DNA of 64,000 nucleotides from Prolixibacteraceae bacterium (GTDB lineage Bacteria; Bacteroidota; Bacteroidia; Bacteroidales; Prolixibacteraceae), in the NCBI GenBank assembly GCA_023229575.1, contig JALNYZ010000002.1:124001-188000 (forward strand). The letters run 5' to 3'. Position numbers and translations under genes: made by a program. A model generated the notes under the pieces. It was given only the letters and a program-made list of their open reading frames with translations. It had not been told where the DNA came from and did not search any database. Positions 35,337 through 44,549 of the stretch are shown here, piece by piece (the stretch's first letter is position 1; each line of letters begins with the position of its first letter).

Positions 35337-35665
35337 ATTCTTCTCCTGCAATCCAATCATAAATATATAAAATATTCCACTTTTTTTGCGTTCCGTCAAA
35401 AATTCTTAATTTTCCTTTCAATCCACAAATCATTATTATTGATCTCGATTGCCTCTCATTGTTTTATCGTATTTTGACTTTTAATTGTTTCATCCTGAAT
35501 TCAAAAATTTCAATTATTAGTATCTAAAAGGATTATTCATGCAATTTAGGAATCTGTACGTGTTATAAAACATATTTCAATATAACGTTTAATTTTTAAC
35601 TTTGTTCGTTATCGTACACGGAATAATTAAGACTAACATTTATTCATTTAATAACTTAATAAAAT
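35337..35665. other. AT-rich gap with promoter for the downstream oxidoreductase
   Basis: This 329-bp gap contains no gene that I can support. Its right end holds the candidate promoter listed separately. Elsewhere it is low-complexity AT sequence with a small hyphenated inverted repeat (TGTTATAAAACA, 35561-35572). Confidence 0.5.
35575..35605 (+). promoter_or_regulatory. Candidate promoter of the Gfo/Idh/MocA gene
   Basis: TTTC (35575-35578, one mismatch to TTTG), 18 nt, then TAACTTTGT (35597-35605), a match to the Bacteroidota consensus. The predicted start leaves a 50-nt leader before the ATG. Confidence 0.5.
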
Positions 35666-37018
35666 ATGTCTGACAGAAGGGAATTCATTAAAAAATCAAC
35701 GCTTGGAGCAACAGCCATTGCTGCAAGTGGTTTGACATTCAGCGCCAAAAGTTATGGTAATATCATCGGTGCAAATGAAAAAGTAAGGGTCGGTGTCATC
35801 GGTTTTTCTGACCGGTTTAGAAGTGCTTTGTTTCCCAGCTTCATGGATAGCGCAAAAAAACTGAATTTTGAGATGGTGGCACTGTCTGATCTTTGGAGCA
35901 AGCGACGCGAAGATGGAAAAGCTTTCTTCCAGAAGAATGCAGGATGGGATGTCGCTTTGTGCAGGAACAACGATGAGCTCTATGAAAGAAAAGATATTGA
36001 TGCAGTAATCATCAGTACAGCTGATTTTCAGCATGCACTCCACCTGGCTGAAGCGGCTGGACATAAAAAGGATGCTTACTGCGAAAAGCCATTTGCTGAG
36101 ACCATGGCAGATGCCAATGCAGCCCTGAAAGCTTGTCATGCAAACAATACAATCGTCCAGATCGGTTCACAAAGAAGAAGTACTGAAAACTACATTGCTG
36201 CCAATGAATACCTCAATTCAGGAAAATTTGGGGATATTGTCATGGTTGAGATGAGTTGGAATGTTAACCAACCCGGTCGTTGGAGAAGGCCCCAGGAAGT
36301 ACAGGCGATCAAAGAAGCCGATACCGATTGGAAACGCTTTCAGATGAACCGGCCTGAAGTTGCCTGGGATCCGAGAAAATACCTCGAATTCAGATTGTTC
36401 TGGCCATATTCATCCGGTATTGCAGGTCAGTGGATGTGTCATCAAATTGATACAGTGCACTGGTTTACAGGATTGTCCCACCCACGTAGTGTTGCCGCCA
36501 ACGGAGGCATTTACCAATGGAAAGATGGAAGGACCAATGCTGATACACTCACCGCTGTATTTGATTACGGAGAAGATAAAAAGGGATTTCAGGTTGTCTA
36601 TACTTCCCGTTTTAGTAATAGCGCAGGCGGGACCAAAGAATTATATTATTCCAATGGCGGAATGCTAAACCTGGATACCAACAAAGTAACCCCTGAAGGC
36701 GGTTTACGCGAAGGAGAAGCAAAAGCAATGGGTTTGAAAGCCAATTTGCTTGAAAATTTCGAACTGCCGCAGGTAGCGATGACTACTTCAGCTGATACCA
36801 GAAAGGATCCTTCTACTTCGGCTCACATGCAGAACTGGATGGAATGTGTCAGGTCCCGAGCCAAAACACATGCACCGGTAGAGGCCGGTTACAGCCACTC
36901 AATTGCCACCATCATGGCGAATGCTGCTTTCAGGACAGGATTACGCGCGACCTTTGACGAAAAATTACAGGAAGTAGTTTGCGGCGGGAAAGTCTTCAAA
37001 TACGGATCTTCCAGATAG
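35666..37018 (+). CDS. Tat-exported Gfo/Idh/MocA-family oxidoreductase
   Basis: NAD(P)-dependent oxidoreductase-fold protein of 450 residues, of the type used on sugars and glycosides. The N-terminus MSDRREFIKKSTLGATAIAASG is a twin-arginine signal, so the protein is folded before export to the periplasm, as in many Bacteroidota members. Rossmann part: VRVGVIGFSDR at about 40-50; the family EKP motif is at 140-142 (YCEKPFAE). The C-terminal domain includes WMCHQIDTVHWFTG with the histidine near the active site. Substrate unknown. Followed by a bidirectional terminator. Confidence 0.9.
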   Translation: MSDRREFIKKSTLGATAIAASGLTFSAKSYGNIIGANEKVRVGVIGFSDRFRSALFPSFMDSAKKLNFEMVALSDLWSKRREDGKAFFQKNAGWDVALCRNNDELYERKDIDAVIISTADFQHALHLAEAAGHKKDAYCEKPFAETMADANAALKACHANNTIVQIGSQRRSTENYIAANEYLNSGKFGDIVMVEMSWNVNQPGRWRRPQEVQAIKEADTDWKRFQMNRPEVAWDPRKYLEFRLFWPYSSGIAGQWMCHQIDTVHWFTGLSHPRSVAANGGIYQWKDGRTNADTLTAVFDYGEDKKGFQVVYTSRFSNSAGGTKELYYSNGGMLNLDTNKVTPEGGLREGEAKAMGLKANLLENFELPQVAMTTSADTRKDPSTSAHMQNWMECVRSRAKTHAPVEAGYSHSIATIMANAAFRTGLRATFDEKLQEVVCGGKVFKYGSSR

Positions 37019-37022
37019 TTAT

Positions 37023-37057
37023 AAAAAAAGCCCTTGAGATCTTCGAGGGCTTTTTTT
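37023..37057. terminator. Bidirectional terminator between convergent genes
   Basis: Hairpin 37030-37050 (GCCCTTGAG / CTTCGAGGGC, nine pairs with two G-T) with A7 before it and T7 after it, so it can work on both strands. The stop codon of the leftward gene at 37056 lies in the T run. Confidence 0.88.
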
Positions 37058-37631
37058 ATCTGCAGGCAAATGTCAGTTCGATCATTCTAAATACCTTGGC
37101 ATTGTTCTTCTGGTCTTTCAAACCGGTTTGAAAGAAAATCAGATAGGTTTTCTCCGAGCAATTGAAACAGTAAATTGTCCCGGAAACCTTGGTTCCTTTT
37201 ACCACAGATTCATAGTCCGCTTTCCGGGCTTCCATGCTGCCAAAATTGCAGCTTTCAATTGCAGTGAATTCAATACCGGATTCCTGATAGATGGCCTCCT
37301 GCTTCATGTTTTTCTCTTGTACCAAAAGCGATTTTACCGGATTTTCGACATTGTTGATGGTAACAAGGGTGAATAGTCCTGTAGTATTCCTTTTGGTGCT
37401 TTCGGCAGAATAATAATACCCCTTGTTGGGTAGGGCATCATCCGAAATTGTTTTCCAATCTATTGGTATAGAAAATGATATGCCATTCTTCAAATAATTG
37501 AACTGTTTCTCCTTTGCATACAGTCCAGGAACGGTAAGGAGCAGGATAAATGCAAAAAGTGCAATTTTACCCTTCGTTAAAATAGAAGCAAAAGGTAAAA
37601 TTGCACCAGATCCTGAAAGTTTTTCAGTCAT
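37056..37631 (-). CDS. Secreted protein of unknown function
   Basis: 191 residues; signal peptide preceded by a long polar lead (MTEKLSGSGAILPFASILTKG, then IALFAFILLLTVPGLYA). The mature part (NYLKNGISFSIPIDWKTISDD...GYYYSAESTKRNTTGLFTLVTINN) resembles small PsbP/DUF1795-like one-domain proteins, but I cannot name a family. It overlaps the C69 peptidase stop by 8 nt, so it is translated from the same message. Confidence 0.7.
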   Translation of the reverse strand: MTEKLSGSGAILPFASILTKGKIALFAFILLLTVPGLYAKEKQFNYLKNGISFSIPIDWKTISDDALPNKGYYYSAESTKRNTTGLFTLVTINNVENPVKSLLVQEKNMKQEAIYQESGIEFTAIESCNFGSMEARKADYESVVKGTKVSGTIYCFNCSEKTYLIFFQTGLKDQKNNAKVFRMIELTFACR

Positions 37632-39303
37632 TTCCGACTGTTTTAAAATGCTCCTTGTTTTTCTCGATAATCAGACGATACCACCAATCGGGGTAGGAGG
37701 GATGTAATGGTTGCACCGGTAGGTTTCCATATTCATTTCGTTCAAATTTTCCATCTTTTTCCTTCATCACATTGCCATCCTTGTATTTGATGATCAAATA
37801 GTGACTCAGTTCTTTCCATTCTTTCACTGTCGTCTCAACCTGATTGACGGAGTAAGCTGTCAAACTCTTGATCGTACCTGCTTTGTCTCCTTTGTTCCAG
37901 GAAGCCAGGGCTTTTTGGTCAACTGCACCAATTTCGTTGATAAACCCTTTTTCCTTGCGGGATTGGACTTTTTGAACATCTTTGATCATATCGTCATAAC
38001 GGAGATAGCAAAAATTTGAAACAGTGTTGAAAATCCAGAAAGCCGAAGTTTCCGACCAGGTCAGGAAGTCTCCATTGCCAACTTTCAGTGAGTTTGGCAC
38101 TTCGTTGATGCCACAGTAAATAGGCATGTAACAGGTGGAATAGGTATCGTCCACGCCAAACCAAAGTATACCTCCAATTGGATCAGGCAGGTTCGGCCGA
38201 CTTTGTGCAACAAATGAAAATCCGGTTTGCTGTGTTGAGATAGCCCTTTCATGACAATAAGAAACTGAATCAACTTTAAATCCCATTGGACGCCAGCGGT
38301 AGGGAAGTATATTAGGTCCGGCTCCGGGATCTTTTGTCATATCCAGTACAGTTCCTTCGAAATGGTCTCGCATCATCCCTATAACATTCTCAAGGGAGAG
38401 AGGTGCATCCGGTTTGATCCAGAGAGGAATGCGGTTGGTTGCATACCCGTTTTTGTCGTAGGTAATCTGTCCCATCACATATTTCCCATACTGCCCCATG
38501 GATTTGTTTACCTTATTGAAACCTGCCCAAACGCGGGCATCACAGGCACGTGCACCTCCAAATTCAACGGGTGCGTATGTATCTGAAAAGCTAAATTCAC
38601 TGTCAGTACCTTTGAACCATCCCTTTTCCCTGGCAAAGGTGATAACATCAGGAGCAAAAAGGCACTCGCCGGGTTTGTCCTTCGGGAATTGGGTAATCCT
38701 TGCCTGATTGGCGTGACCCGAAATATATCCATCAGGAATCTTTAATGCAACCCAAACCGCACCTTTCTGGCCATTTCCTTTTCCGATCATTTCAAGAATC
38801 CAAACTTCTTCTTTATCGGCAATAGAGAAAGATTCCCCACTGGAGGCATACCCGTAATCTTTTACCATGTCGGTCATGACTTTAATGGCCTCCCTGGAAC
38901 TCTTTGCGCGCTGCAAAGTCATGTATATCAGACTACCATAATCAACTATAGCTCCTGCCTGTGAAGCAAGCTCTTTTCTGCCGCCGTAAGTTGTTTCGCC
39001 AATGGCCAACTGGTGCTCGTTCATGTTTCCAACAACCTGATAGGTATGGGCAACCTGGGGTATTTTCCCCAAAAACTTACCGGTATCCCACTCATTCACA
39101 TCGACCAAGGTTCCGGCTTTGTAATTGGCAGCAGGCCAGTAATAAAGCTCACCATATAGCGTATGTGAGTCGGCTGCATAGGTGATCATCGGTGTTCCAT
39201 TGATGGTTGCCCCTTTGGTAATCAAAAAATTGGTGCAGCCATTTACATGGTTAATTAGTATTGTGCTGAATATTAGCGTAATAATTAATACGGATTTTTT
39301 CAT
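37624..39303 (-). CDS. C69-family dipeptidase (PepD-like)
   Basis: Ntn-hydrolase dipeptidase of 559 residues. The signal peptide ends just before Cys23 (NGC-TNFLITKGA), which becomes the N-terminal nucleophile after cleavage; this is the hallmark of C69. Other family blocks follow: MITYAADSHTLYGELYYWPA, GNMNEHQLAIGETTYGGR, DYGYASSGESFSIADKEEVWI and GARACDARVWAGFNKV. The enzyme is expected in the periplasm, cleaving dipeptides, and fits the other peptidases in this window. The following gene overlaps it by 8 nt. Confidence 0.93.
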   Translation of the reverse strand: MKKSVLIITLIFSTILINHVNGCTNFLITKGATINGTPMITYAADSHTLYGELYYWPAANYKAGTLVDVNEWDTGKFLGKIPQVAHTYQVVGNMNEHQLAIGETTYGGRKELASQAGAIVDYGSLIYMTLQRAKSSREAIKVMTDMVKDYGYASSGESFSIADKEEVWILEMIGKGNGQKGAVWVALKIPDGYISGHANQARITQFPKDKPGECLFAPDVITFAREKGWFKGTDSEFSFSDTYAPVEFGGARACDARVWAGFNKVNKSMGQYGKYVMGQITYDKNGYATNRIPLWIKPDAPLSLENVIGMMRDHFEGTVLDMTKDPGAGPNILPYRWRPMGFKVDSVSYCHERAISTQQTGFSFVAQSRPNLPDPIGGILWFGVDDTYSTCYMPIYCGINEVPNSLKVGNGDFLTWSETSAFWIFNTVSNFCYLRYDDMIKDVQKVQSRKEKGFINEIGAVDQKALASWNKGDKAGTIKSLTAYSVNQVETTVKEWKELSHYLIIKYKDGNVMKEKDGKFERNEYGNLPVQPLHPSYPDWWYRLIIEKNKEHFKTVGND

Positions 39304-39510
39304 AGGAGCAAATTGATTATTAAATTAATGCAATTGAAACCTTCATCACAGCTAAAGACAATTTATTGATAACATAATCTTTCCACAGATGATGATGTAC
39401 ACTTCAAACATTTCAATGTTGACAAAAATAGAGAATATGTTTATTCGATTTGGAAGCGTATTGAGGTAAAAGGCTTTTTTTTAATGAGTTTTATCATATT
39501 CCTTCAAAAT

Positions 39511-41226
39511 TTAAAAGAAAAATCCCGCTTTGTAAACTGCTGCGTTATTTCGTTCATCAGTTACGGTAAGTTGTAGTTTGTGCAATTTGCCTGTAACAAT
39601 TCTTTTCTTGTCAATCGAATAAAATAATGTAGAAGTTTTTGCATCATATTCAAAAAGGACCCAATTCCCATCAATTTTACCCTCGTAAGAGAAAATTCCG
39701 GATAAGTTATCCGTAATTTTAAATTCAATTTTTTGCTTATTGAGCAAAGTCTTGTTATCCTTGATACTAAGTGCCTCAATCTTTGGGGAAATGGTGTCTA
39801 AAACAACTGTGAAATTACCAAAAAACCTGGGAGTGGCTGTCAACCAACCATTTTCATATGCACCGCCAATAGTTGACAGGCCGCCTTTGGGTTCAACCAG
39901 AACCACCAGTGCCTTATTTTGAAGGTTGGTTGGTATCCCATTCGTTTTTATCGACAATAAATAGGGTTTGTGTAAAGGTATATATGGGTAATGAATACCT
40001 TGAATTTTGGAGAAATACCTTCCCGTTTTTGGTTCGGAATGATACTTAAACGGAAGGTTATCATAGAGTGCACCTTCAGGGATATTGACTTTAACCTCTA
40101 CATTCTCAAATTGATTGGACTGATCGTAAGGAAAAAACTTTGTTGCAGTCTGATTTGTTTCAGAAACCTGAAATTTTTTAGATAATAATTTGAATGAAAG
40201 GGTATTTGAGTTACCAAATGCATCAGCTAAAATAATTTTTACCGTATGATATTTGCCATCTGTCATCGAAAGGAACCCCCTGTTTGAATTTGACTGATAG
40301 ATTTCCATTTTGTTGCCCGGCAGAAGATACAACCGGTGAATCCACCTTTTGCCTTTGATGAGTTCTTCGTAATCAATATGGCTATTGACATAACGCCCCT
40401 GTTCAAAGACGAGGTGGTCAAATTTGAAAGAGAAGGCAGGTTCCTTATCCAGGAACAATTCTGCCGAGTAGATGCCCCATTTAAGTCCAGTTCCGTTAAA
40501 ATCATCTTCGGCTTGAAGTCCAACCCCAATTTCTCCGTAGACTTCGATTGGTTGTTTTACATTAATGCTGCTTGTTTGACCTTTTGATATCGTTTCGATT
40601 CTTTGTTTGTAGGCGCATTTGTTGACCGAACTTTTGGCAGTAAGGGGATAAAGGTAGAGTGCCTTCATCCTGGGTGCACTCTTATCGTGAATGTTGGAGA
40701 GATAAAATAGCGGGTTTTGTGGCTTTTCCGATTGGGTATCCCTGATTTCAAAATGAAGATGTGGTCCACCTGAACTGCCACTATTGCCTGAAAAGGCAAT
40801 AATTTCCCCCTTTTTACAGGAAAATAATCCGGAAGAAATTTTGAGGTCAACAGCAAATTGCTGCAAACGGTATTGTTCATCAACGACATACGATTCAATT
40901 GCAGGATTAAATCGGGAAAGATGCCCGTATACAGTAGTATGGCCATCGGGATGCAACAAATAGAGGGCATGGCCATATCCGGTAGGCGAAACTGAAATCC
41001 GCACAATTGAGCCTTCCCTGGTGGCAAAAACGGGTAATCCAATTTGACCGGAGGTGCGAAAATCCAAACCGGTGTGAAAGTGGTTTTTTCTCAATTCCCC
41101 AAAACCACCTGAAAATGAAATAGGAATATTCAAAGGTGTCTGATAACCTGACCCATTTTTTGCCTGTCCGTTTGCTCCATTTAACACTAAAAATAAGAGC
41201 GAAATTGCTATTGGAATTCGATACAT
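39511..41226 (-). CDS. M23 peptidase (LytM domain) with long C-terminal beta region
   Basis: 571 residues, signal peptide (1 to about 20), then an N-terminal M23 domain with zinc ligands H51 and D55 (HFHTGLDFRT), H102 (YGHLSRF) and H156/H158 (GGPHLHFEIR). All catalytic positions are present, so it is predicted active on peptidoglycan peptides. Residues about 200-571 are beta-rich and of unknown fold, common in Bacteroidota M23 proteins and possibly a substrate or surface domain. It sits alone, divergent from the zapA-rny cluster. Confidence 0.9.
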   Translation of the reverse strand: MYRIPIAISLLFLVLNGANGQAKNGSGYQTPLNIPISFSGGFGELRKNHFHTGLDFRTSGQIGLPVFATREGSIVRISVSPTGYGHALYLLHPDGHTTVYGHLSRFNPAIESYVVDEQYRLQQFAVDLKISSGLFSCKKGEIIAFSGNSGSSGGPHLHFEIRDTQSEKPQNPLFYLSNIHDKSAPRMKALYLYPLTAKSSVNKCAYKQRIETISKGQTSSINVKQPIEVYGEIGVGLQAEDDFNGTGLKWGIYSAELFLDKEPAFSFKFDHLVFEQGRYVNSHIDYEELIKGKRWIHRLYLLPGNKMEIYQSNSNRGFLSMTDGKYHTVKIILADAFGNSNTLSFKLLSKKFQVSETNQTATKFFPYDQSNQFENVEVKVNIPEGALYDNLPFKYHSEPKTGRYFSKIQGIHYPYIPLHKPYLLSIKTNGIPTNLQNKALVVLVEPKGGLSTIGGAYENGWLTATPRFFGNFTVVLDTISPKIEALSIKDNKTLLNKQKIEFKITDNLSGIFSYEGKIDGNWVLFEYDAKTSTLFYSIDKKRIVTGKLHKLQLTVTDERNNAAVYKAGFFF

Positions 41227-41298
41227 GTTTTAAACTGGGATCTATGTGGCTAAAGTAGTAAACTTTGCCTCAAGCGGTGATATTGGTGGGGTTAATAT

Positions 41299-41329
41299 TT
41301 TGGTATATTGAATTTAATGTTAACTTTGT
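41299..41329 (+). promoter_or_regulatory. Promoter of the coiled-coil/zapA unit
   Basis: TTTG (41299-41302), 18 nt, TAACTTTGT (41321-41329): both boxes match the Bacteroidota consensus. Predicted transcript start is about 41336, so translation from the ATG at 41347 rather than TTG at 41341 is favoured. Confidence 0.65.
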
Positions 41330-41346
41330 GACAGTAATCCTTGAAC

Positions 41347-41640
41347 ATGGCAGAGCGCGAAACTCTTTTATTACGAGAATTTAAAGAAAAACTCGACATG
41401 ATGATTGGCCTGCATCAAAAGATGAAAGCAGCGCATCAATTACTCAAAGAAGAGAATAGACGGCTGGATGAACAGATAAATTTGTTGACCATTTCCAATC
41501 AGGATTTGACCAGGAAATTTGAGGATTTAAAGTTTGCTAAATCTTTGGCTGGGGTGAATGAAGATTCACATGAGGCCAAAATTAAGATAAATAGGTTGGT
41601 GCGGGAAATTGATAAATGTATTTCACTTTTAAATAAGTAA
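41347..41640 (+). CDS. Short coiled-coil protein preceding zapA
   Basis: 97 residues from ATG at 41347. Nearly the whole protein is a predicted coiled coil (REFKEKLDMMIGLHQKMKAAH..LLKEENRRLDEQINLL..NQDLTRKFEDL), of ZapB-like size. It is not alignable by eye to E. coli ZapB, but its place 13 nt before zapA on the same message, seen in other Bacteroidota, suggests a partner in divisome assembly. That role is inference. Confidence 0.7.
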   Translation: MAERETLLLREFKEKLDMMIGLHQKMKAAHQLLKEENRRLDEQINLLTISNQDLTRKFEDLKFAKSLAGVNEDSHEAKIKINRLVREIDKCISLLNK

Positions 41641-41650
41641 TCCGCCTGTT

Positions 41651-41950
41651 ATGGATGATAAACTTTCGATCAACATCAATATAGCTGATAGATTGTATCC
41701 GCTTCGGATCGAGAGAAAAGAGGAGGAAAGCATCCGGAAAGCAGCGAAGATTATCAACGATAAAGTTGTTCAATACAAACAGAGATATCCTTCAAAAGAC
41801 ATTCAGGATTGTCTGGCGATGGCAACATTACAGTTTGTAATCCAAAAATTTGACAGCGAGAAGCAGGTCGGGTATTCGCCGGTCATCGACGAATTGGAAC
41901 GTATGAACGACTTTTTGGCAGAATTTTTAGAGAAGGAAAAGACAATATAA
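41651..41950 (+). CDS. zapA: Cell division protein ZapA
   Basis: 99-residue FtsZ-ring bundling protein. The N-terminal beta part LSININIADRLYPLRIERKEEESIRKAAKIINDKV is the family signature, followed by a C-terminal helix. It overlaps nothing, lies 10 nt after the coiled-coil gene, and precedes rny with a structured 100-nt gap. Confidence 0.9.
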   Translation: MDDKLSININIADRLYPLRIERKEEESIRKAAKIINDKVVQYKQRYPSKDIQDCLAMATLQFVIQKFDSEKQVGYSPVIDELERMNDFLAEFLEKEKTI

Positions 41951-41968
41951 TTTAGTCAAGTATTTTTA

Positions 41969-42032
41969 CCGCATCTTGTTCACTTTCATTGGCTTATCGC
42001 CAGTTAAAGAGGATTAGGGGTGCGGCTTTTTT
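41969..42032 (+). other. Structured RNA candidate / terminator-like element before rny
   Basis: CCGCATC (41969-41975) pairs with GGTGCGG (42019-42025), seven pairs including one G-T pair, followed by CTTTTTT. The 43-nt loop can itself fold: GGC (41991-41993) with GCC (41999-42001) and CTTT (41983-41986) with AAAG (42006-42009). This is more elaborate than a simple terminator and ends 20 nt before the rny start. It could end the zapA message, act as an attenuator, or be a small leader RNA. I did not find the size or shape of 6S RNA, often found beside zapA. Confidence 0.5.
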
Positions 42033-42051
42033 AATTTAATAAACTATCAAT

Positions 42052-43608
42052 ATGGGTACAATAATTATAGTAGGCCTGGTGGCAGTGCTTGCAGGTGGGG
42101 CCGGTTCCTATTTTCTGTGGGATATCGTGCTTCAGCAAAAAAGTCGAAATTTGCTGAAAGAGGCTGAAGTTCAATCTGAGATTGTCAAAGAGAAGAAGGC
42201 CATTCAGGCCAAGGAAAAATTCATACAGCTTAAGGCAGATCATGATTTATACATCAATGAACGCAACCAAAGGATTATTAGCGCTGAAAATAAGTTAAAA
42301 CAACGGGAAGCTATTCATCTGCAACGGAAGGAAGAGCTTCAGCGCAAGATCAAGGAGTCAGAAACTGCCAAACAAGAATCTGATGCATTACGCGAAAACC
42401 TTACCGTTCAATTGGAATTGATTGAACAAAAAAGCGAAGAACTGGAACGTCTTCACAAAAAACAGATCGACCAATTGGAGGCAATATCCGGAATTTCGGC
42501 CGATGAAGCAAAGACCCAATTGATCGATTCTTTAAAAAATGAGGCCAAAACGGAGGCCATGTCCTATATCCAGGAGATCATGGATGAGGCCAAAATGAAT
42601 GCAAACAAAGAGGCCAAGAAGATCATCGTTAAATCTATTCAGCGTGTTGCCTCTGAAACGGCCATTGAAAATGCTGTAACGGTGTTTCACATCGAAAGCG
42701 ACGAGATCAAGGGTCGGATCATTGGCCGTGAAGGTCGTAATATCCGGGCCCTGGAAGCAGCTACCGGAGTTGAAATCATTGTTGACGATACACCTGAGGC
42801 CATTGTTCTCTCAGGTTTTGATCCGGTGAGGCGAGAAATTGCCCGTCTAGCCCTTCATCAGCTTGTTACGGATGGCAGGATTCATCCTGCCCGGATCGAA
42901 GAGGTTGTTAACAAAGTGAAGAAGCAGGTCGAAGAGGAGATCATTGAAACGGGTAAACGTACCACCATCGACCTTGGTATTCATGGTATGCATCCCGAAC
43001 TGATCCGTTTGATTGGTAAAATGAAATACCGTTCCTCATACGGCCAGAACTTGTTGCAGCACTCCAGGGAAACCGCCAACCTTTGTGCCATTATGGCTGC
43101 AGAACTTGGTTTAAATCCCAAAAAGGCCAAAAGAGCAGGGCTTTTGCACGACATTGGAAAAGTCCCGGATGATGAACCTGAATTGCCACATGCAATTTTG
43201 GGTATGAAACTTGCAGAAAAATACAAGGAAAAACCCGATATCTGCAATGCAATCGGTTCTCATCACGAAGAGGTCGAAATGGAAACCCTGCTGGCTCCGC
43301 TGGTACAAGCCTGTGATGCCATCTCTGGTGCACGTCCGGGGGCCAGGAGAGAGGCAGTTGAATCATATATCAAAAGGTTGAACGACCTCGAAAATATGGC
43401 TTTATCCTATCCAGGCGTAACTAAAACCTACGCAATTCAGGCGGGTCGCGAATTGAGGGTGATTGTGGGAAGCGATAAAATGACGGATGCCGAAGCCGAA
43501 AGCTTGTCGTATGATATAGCCAAAAAGATTCAGGATGAAATGACCTATCCTGGTCAGGTTAAGATTACGGTCATCCGGGAAACTAGGGCAGTGAATTATG
43601 CAAAATAG
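42052..43608 (+). CDS. rny: Ribonuclease Y
   Basis: Membrane-anchored endoribonuclease that starts mRNA decay. 518 residues: N-terminal membrane helix (IIIVGLVAVLAGGAGSYFLW), long coiled coil (about 30-170), KH domain (about 210-275; GRIIGREGRNIRALEAATGV), and HD domain with LLHDIGK and the second histidine pair GSHHEE. Full length, all motifs present. It lies downstream of zapA but may be uncoupled by the element between them. Confidence 0.96.
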   Translation: MGTIIIVGLVAVLAGGAGSYFLWDIVLQQKSRNLLKEAEVQSEIVKEKKAIQAKEKFIQLKADHDLYINERNQRIISAENKLKQREAIHLQRKEELQRKIKESETAKQESDALRENLTVQLELIEQKSEELERLHKKQIDQLEAISGISADEAKTQLIDSLKNEAKTEAMSYIQEIMDEAKMNANKEAKKIIVKSIQRVASETAIENAVTVFHIESDEIKGRIIGREGRNIRALEAATGVEIIVDDTPEAIVLSGFDPVRREIARLALHQLVTDGRIHPARIEEVVNKVKKQVEEEIIETGKRTTIDLGIHGMHPELIRLIGKMKYRSSYGQNLLQHSRETANLCAIMAAELGLNPKKAKRAGLLHDIGKVPDDEPELPHAILGMKLAEKYKEKPDICNAIGSHHEEVEMETLLAPLVQACDAISGARPGARREAVESYIKRLNDLENMALSYPGVTKTYAIQAGRELRVIVGSDKMTDAEAESLSYDIAKKIQDEMTYPGQVKITVIRETRAVNYAK

Positions 43609-43641
43609 GTGAACTGCTTTGTATAGCGTGCAACTTTATTT

Positions 43642-43669
43642 GAAAGGCCATTCCAAAGAGTGGCCTTTC
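43642..43669 (+). terminator. Hairpin after rny
   Basis: GAAAGGCCATTC (43642-43653) pairs with GAGTGGCCTTTC (43658-43669) around loop CAAA, twelve pairs with one T-G. The following T run (TGTTT) is short. It separates rny from the convergent gene ending at 43673. Confidence 0.75.
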
Positions 43670-43672
43670 TGT

Positions 43673-44548
43673 TTAATAGCCTTCCAGCAAGGCCAATAAG
43701 TCTTCAGTCAACAATAGTTTCTCCTGTTCACCTTCGTTGGTATAAATCAGATACATGAGGTTCAAGAGCTTTTTAATAAGGCTCAGATCTGTTTCAATCC
43801 TGGTGACAACCTTGCCATACTTTTGAGACTTATCATACAGAAATTGAACCTCTTTAGGGCTGATAACAGAACCTCTGTGTGCAACATTGATGTAAAAGAG
43901 GTACTTATCTGTTGAATTACCGAAGGCCAGTGAAGCGGCCAGATTGTCCTCATAAACCAGTAACAGTTTGTTGGCCAGCATGATCGGTAATAAATCAAGG
44001 TGGAGATTACGGGCTATGATCAGGTAAAGAATGGTAAGGGAATAAACATTGCCAATTTTGGAAAAGAGAAGTTTGTCCAGGATAATACTTTCAACACTGG
44101 GATTGTCGCTGTTCAAAATATCAAATCCGTTGATTTTAAAAAGAATATGGTTTATAACAGCAACTTTTTCAAGCGATGTCATTGATTCGGTAACCTCCAG
44201 CCATACTTCACGATAAATTTTTTGTATGCTGTTCTCGATTTTTTCTTTCGTAATGTTTGGATGATGAACGGAGGAGACCAATAACCACCCATCGAGCAGG
44301 GATCTATTGTCAGCACTGATCCAATCCTTCATCCGGTCAAGGAGAACCTCCTTTTTAAGATATGAAATAATCTCCTCCAACTTTTTTACATGTTCAATGG
44401 AATTGGCTGTTAAAAGGGATTCTTCCAGTTTTGGAAGAACGACAGATCCAAGTGAAATCAATTTTTCCTTTACTGAACCAAAAACCTGCTCATCCTGATC
44501 GTCCAGAAGAGAGATCAACGCATCTAATGTAGAAACTGAAAATGTCAT
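43673..44548 (-). CDS. SirB1/transglutaminase-like protein, unknown function
   Basis: 291 residues from ATG at 44548, two nt after the upstream stop; TTG at 44563 would overlap the uridine phosphorylase gene. The middle (NPSVESIILDKLLFSKIGNVYSLTILYLIIARNLHLDLLPIM) follows the SirB1/YchA pattern, in which a transglutaminase-like core has no catalytic triad. The first third is helical (LEESLLTANSIEHVKKLEEII). No catalytic role can be assigned. Tight spacing points to co-transcription with the phosphorylase. Confidence 0.65.
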   Translation of the reverse strand: MTFSVSTLDALISLLDDQDEQVFGSVKEKLISLGSVVLPKLEESLLTANSIEHVKKLEEIISYLKKEVLLDRMKDWISADNRSLLDGWLLVSSVHHPNITKEKIENSIQKIYREVWLEVTESMTSLEKVAVINHILFKINGFDILNSDNPSVESIILDKLLFSKIGNVYSLTILYLIIARNLHLDLLPIMLANKLLLVYEDNLAASLAFGNSTDKYLFYINVAHRGSVISPKEVQFLYDKSQKYGKVVTRIETDLSLIKKLLNLMYLIYTNEGEQEKLLLTEDLLALLEGY

Positions 44549-44549
44549 C

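Noticed and set aside
41951..42051. 6S RNA next to zapA
   Set aside because: Only about 100 nt are available and the fold lacks the large central bubble and length (about 180 nt) of 6S RNA.
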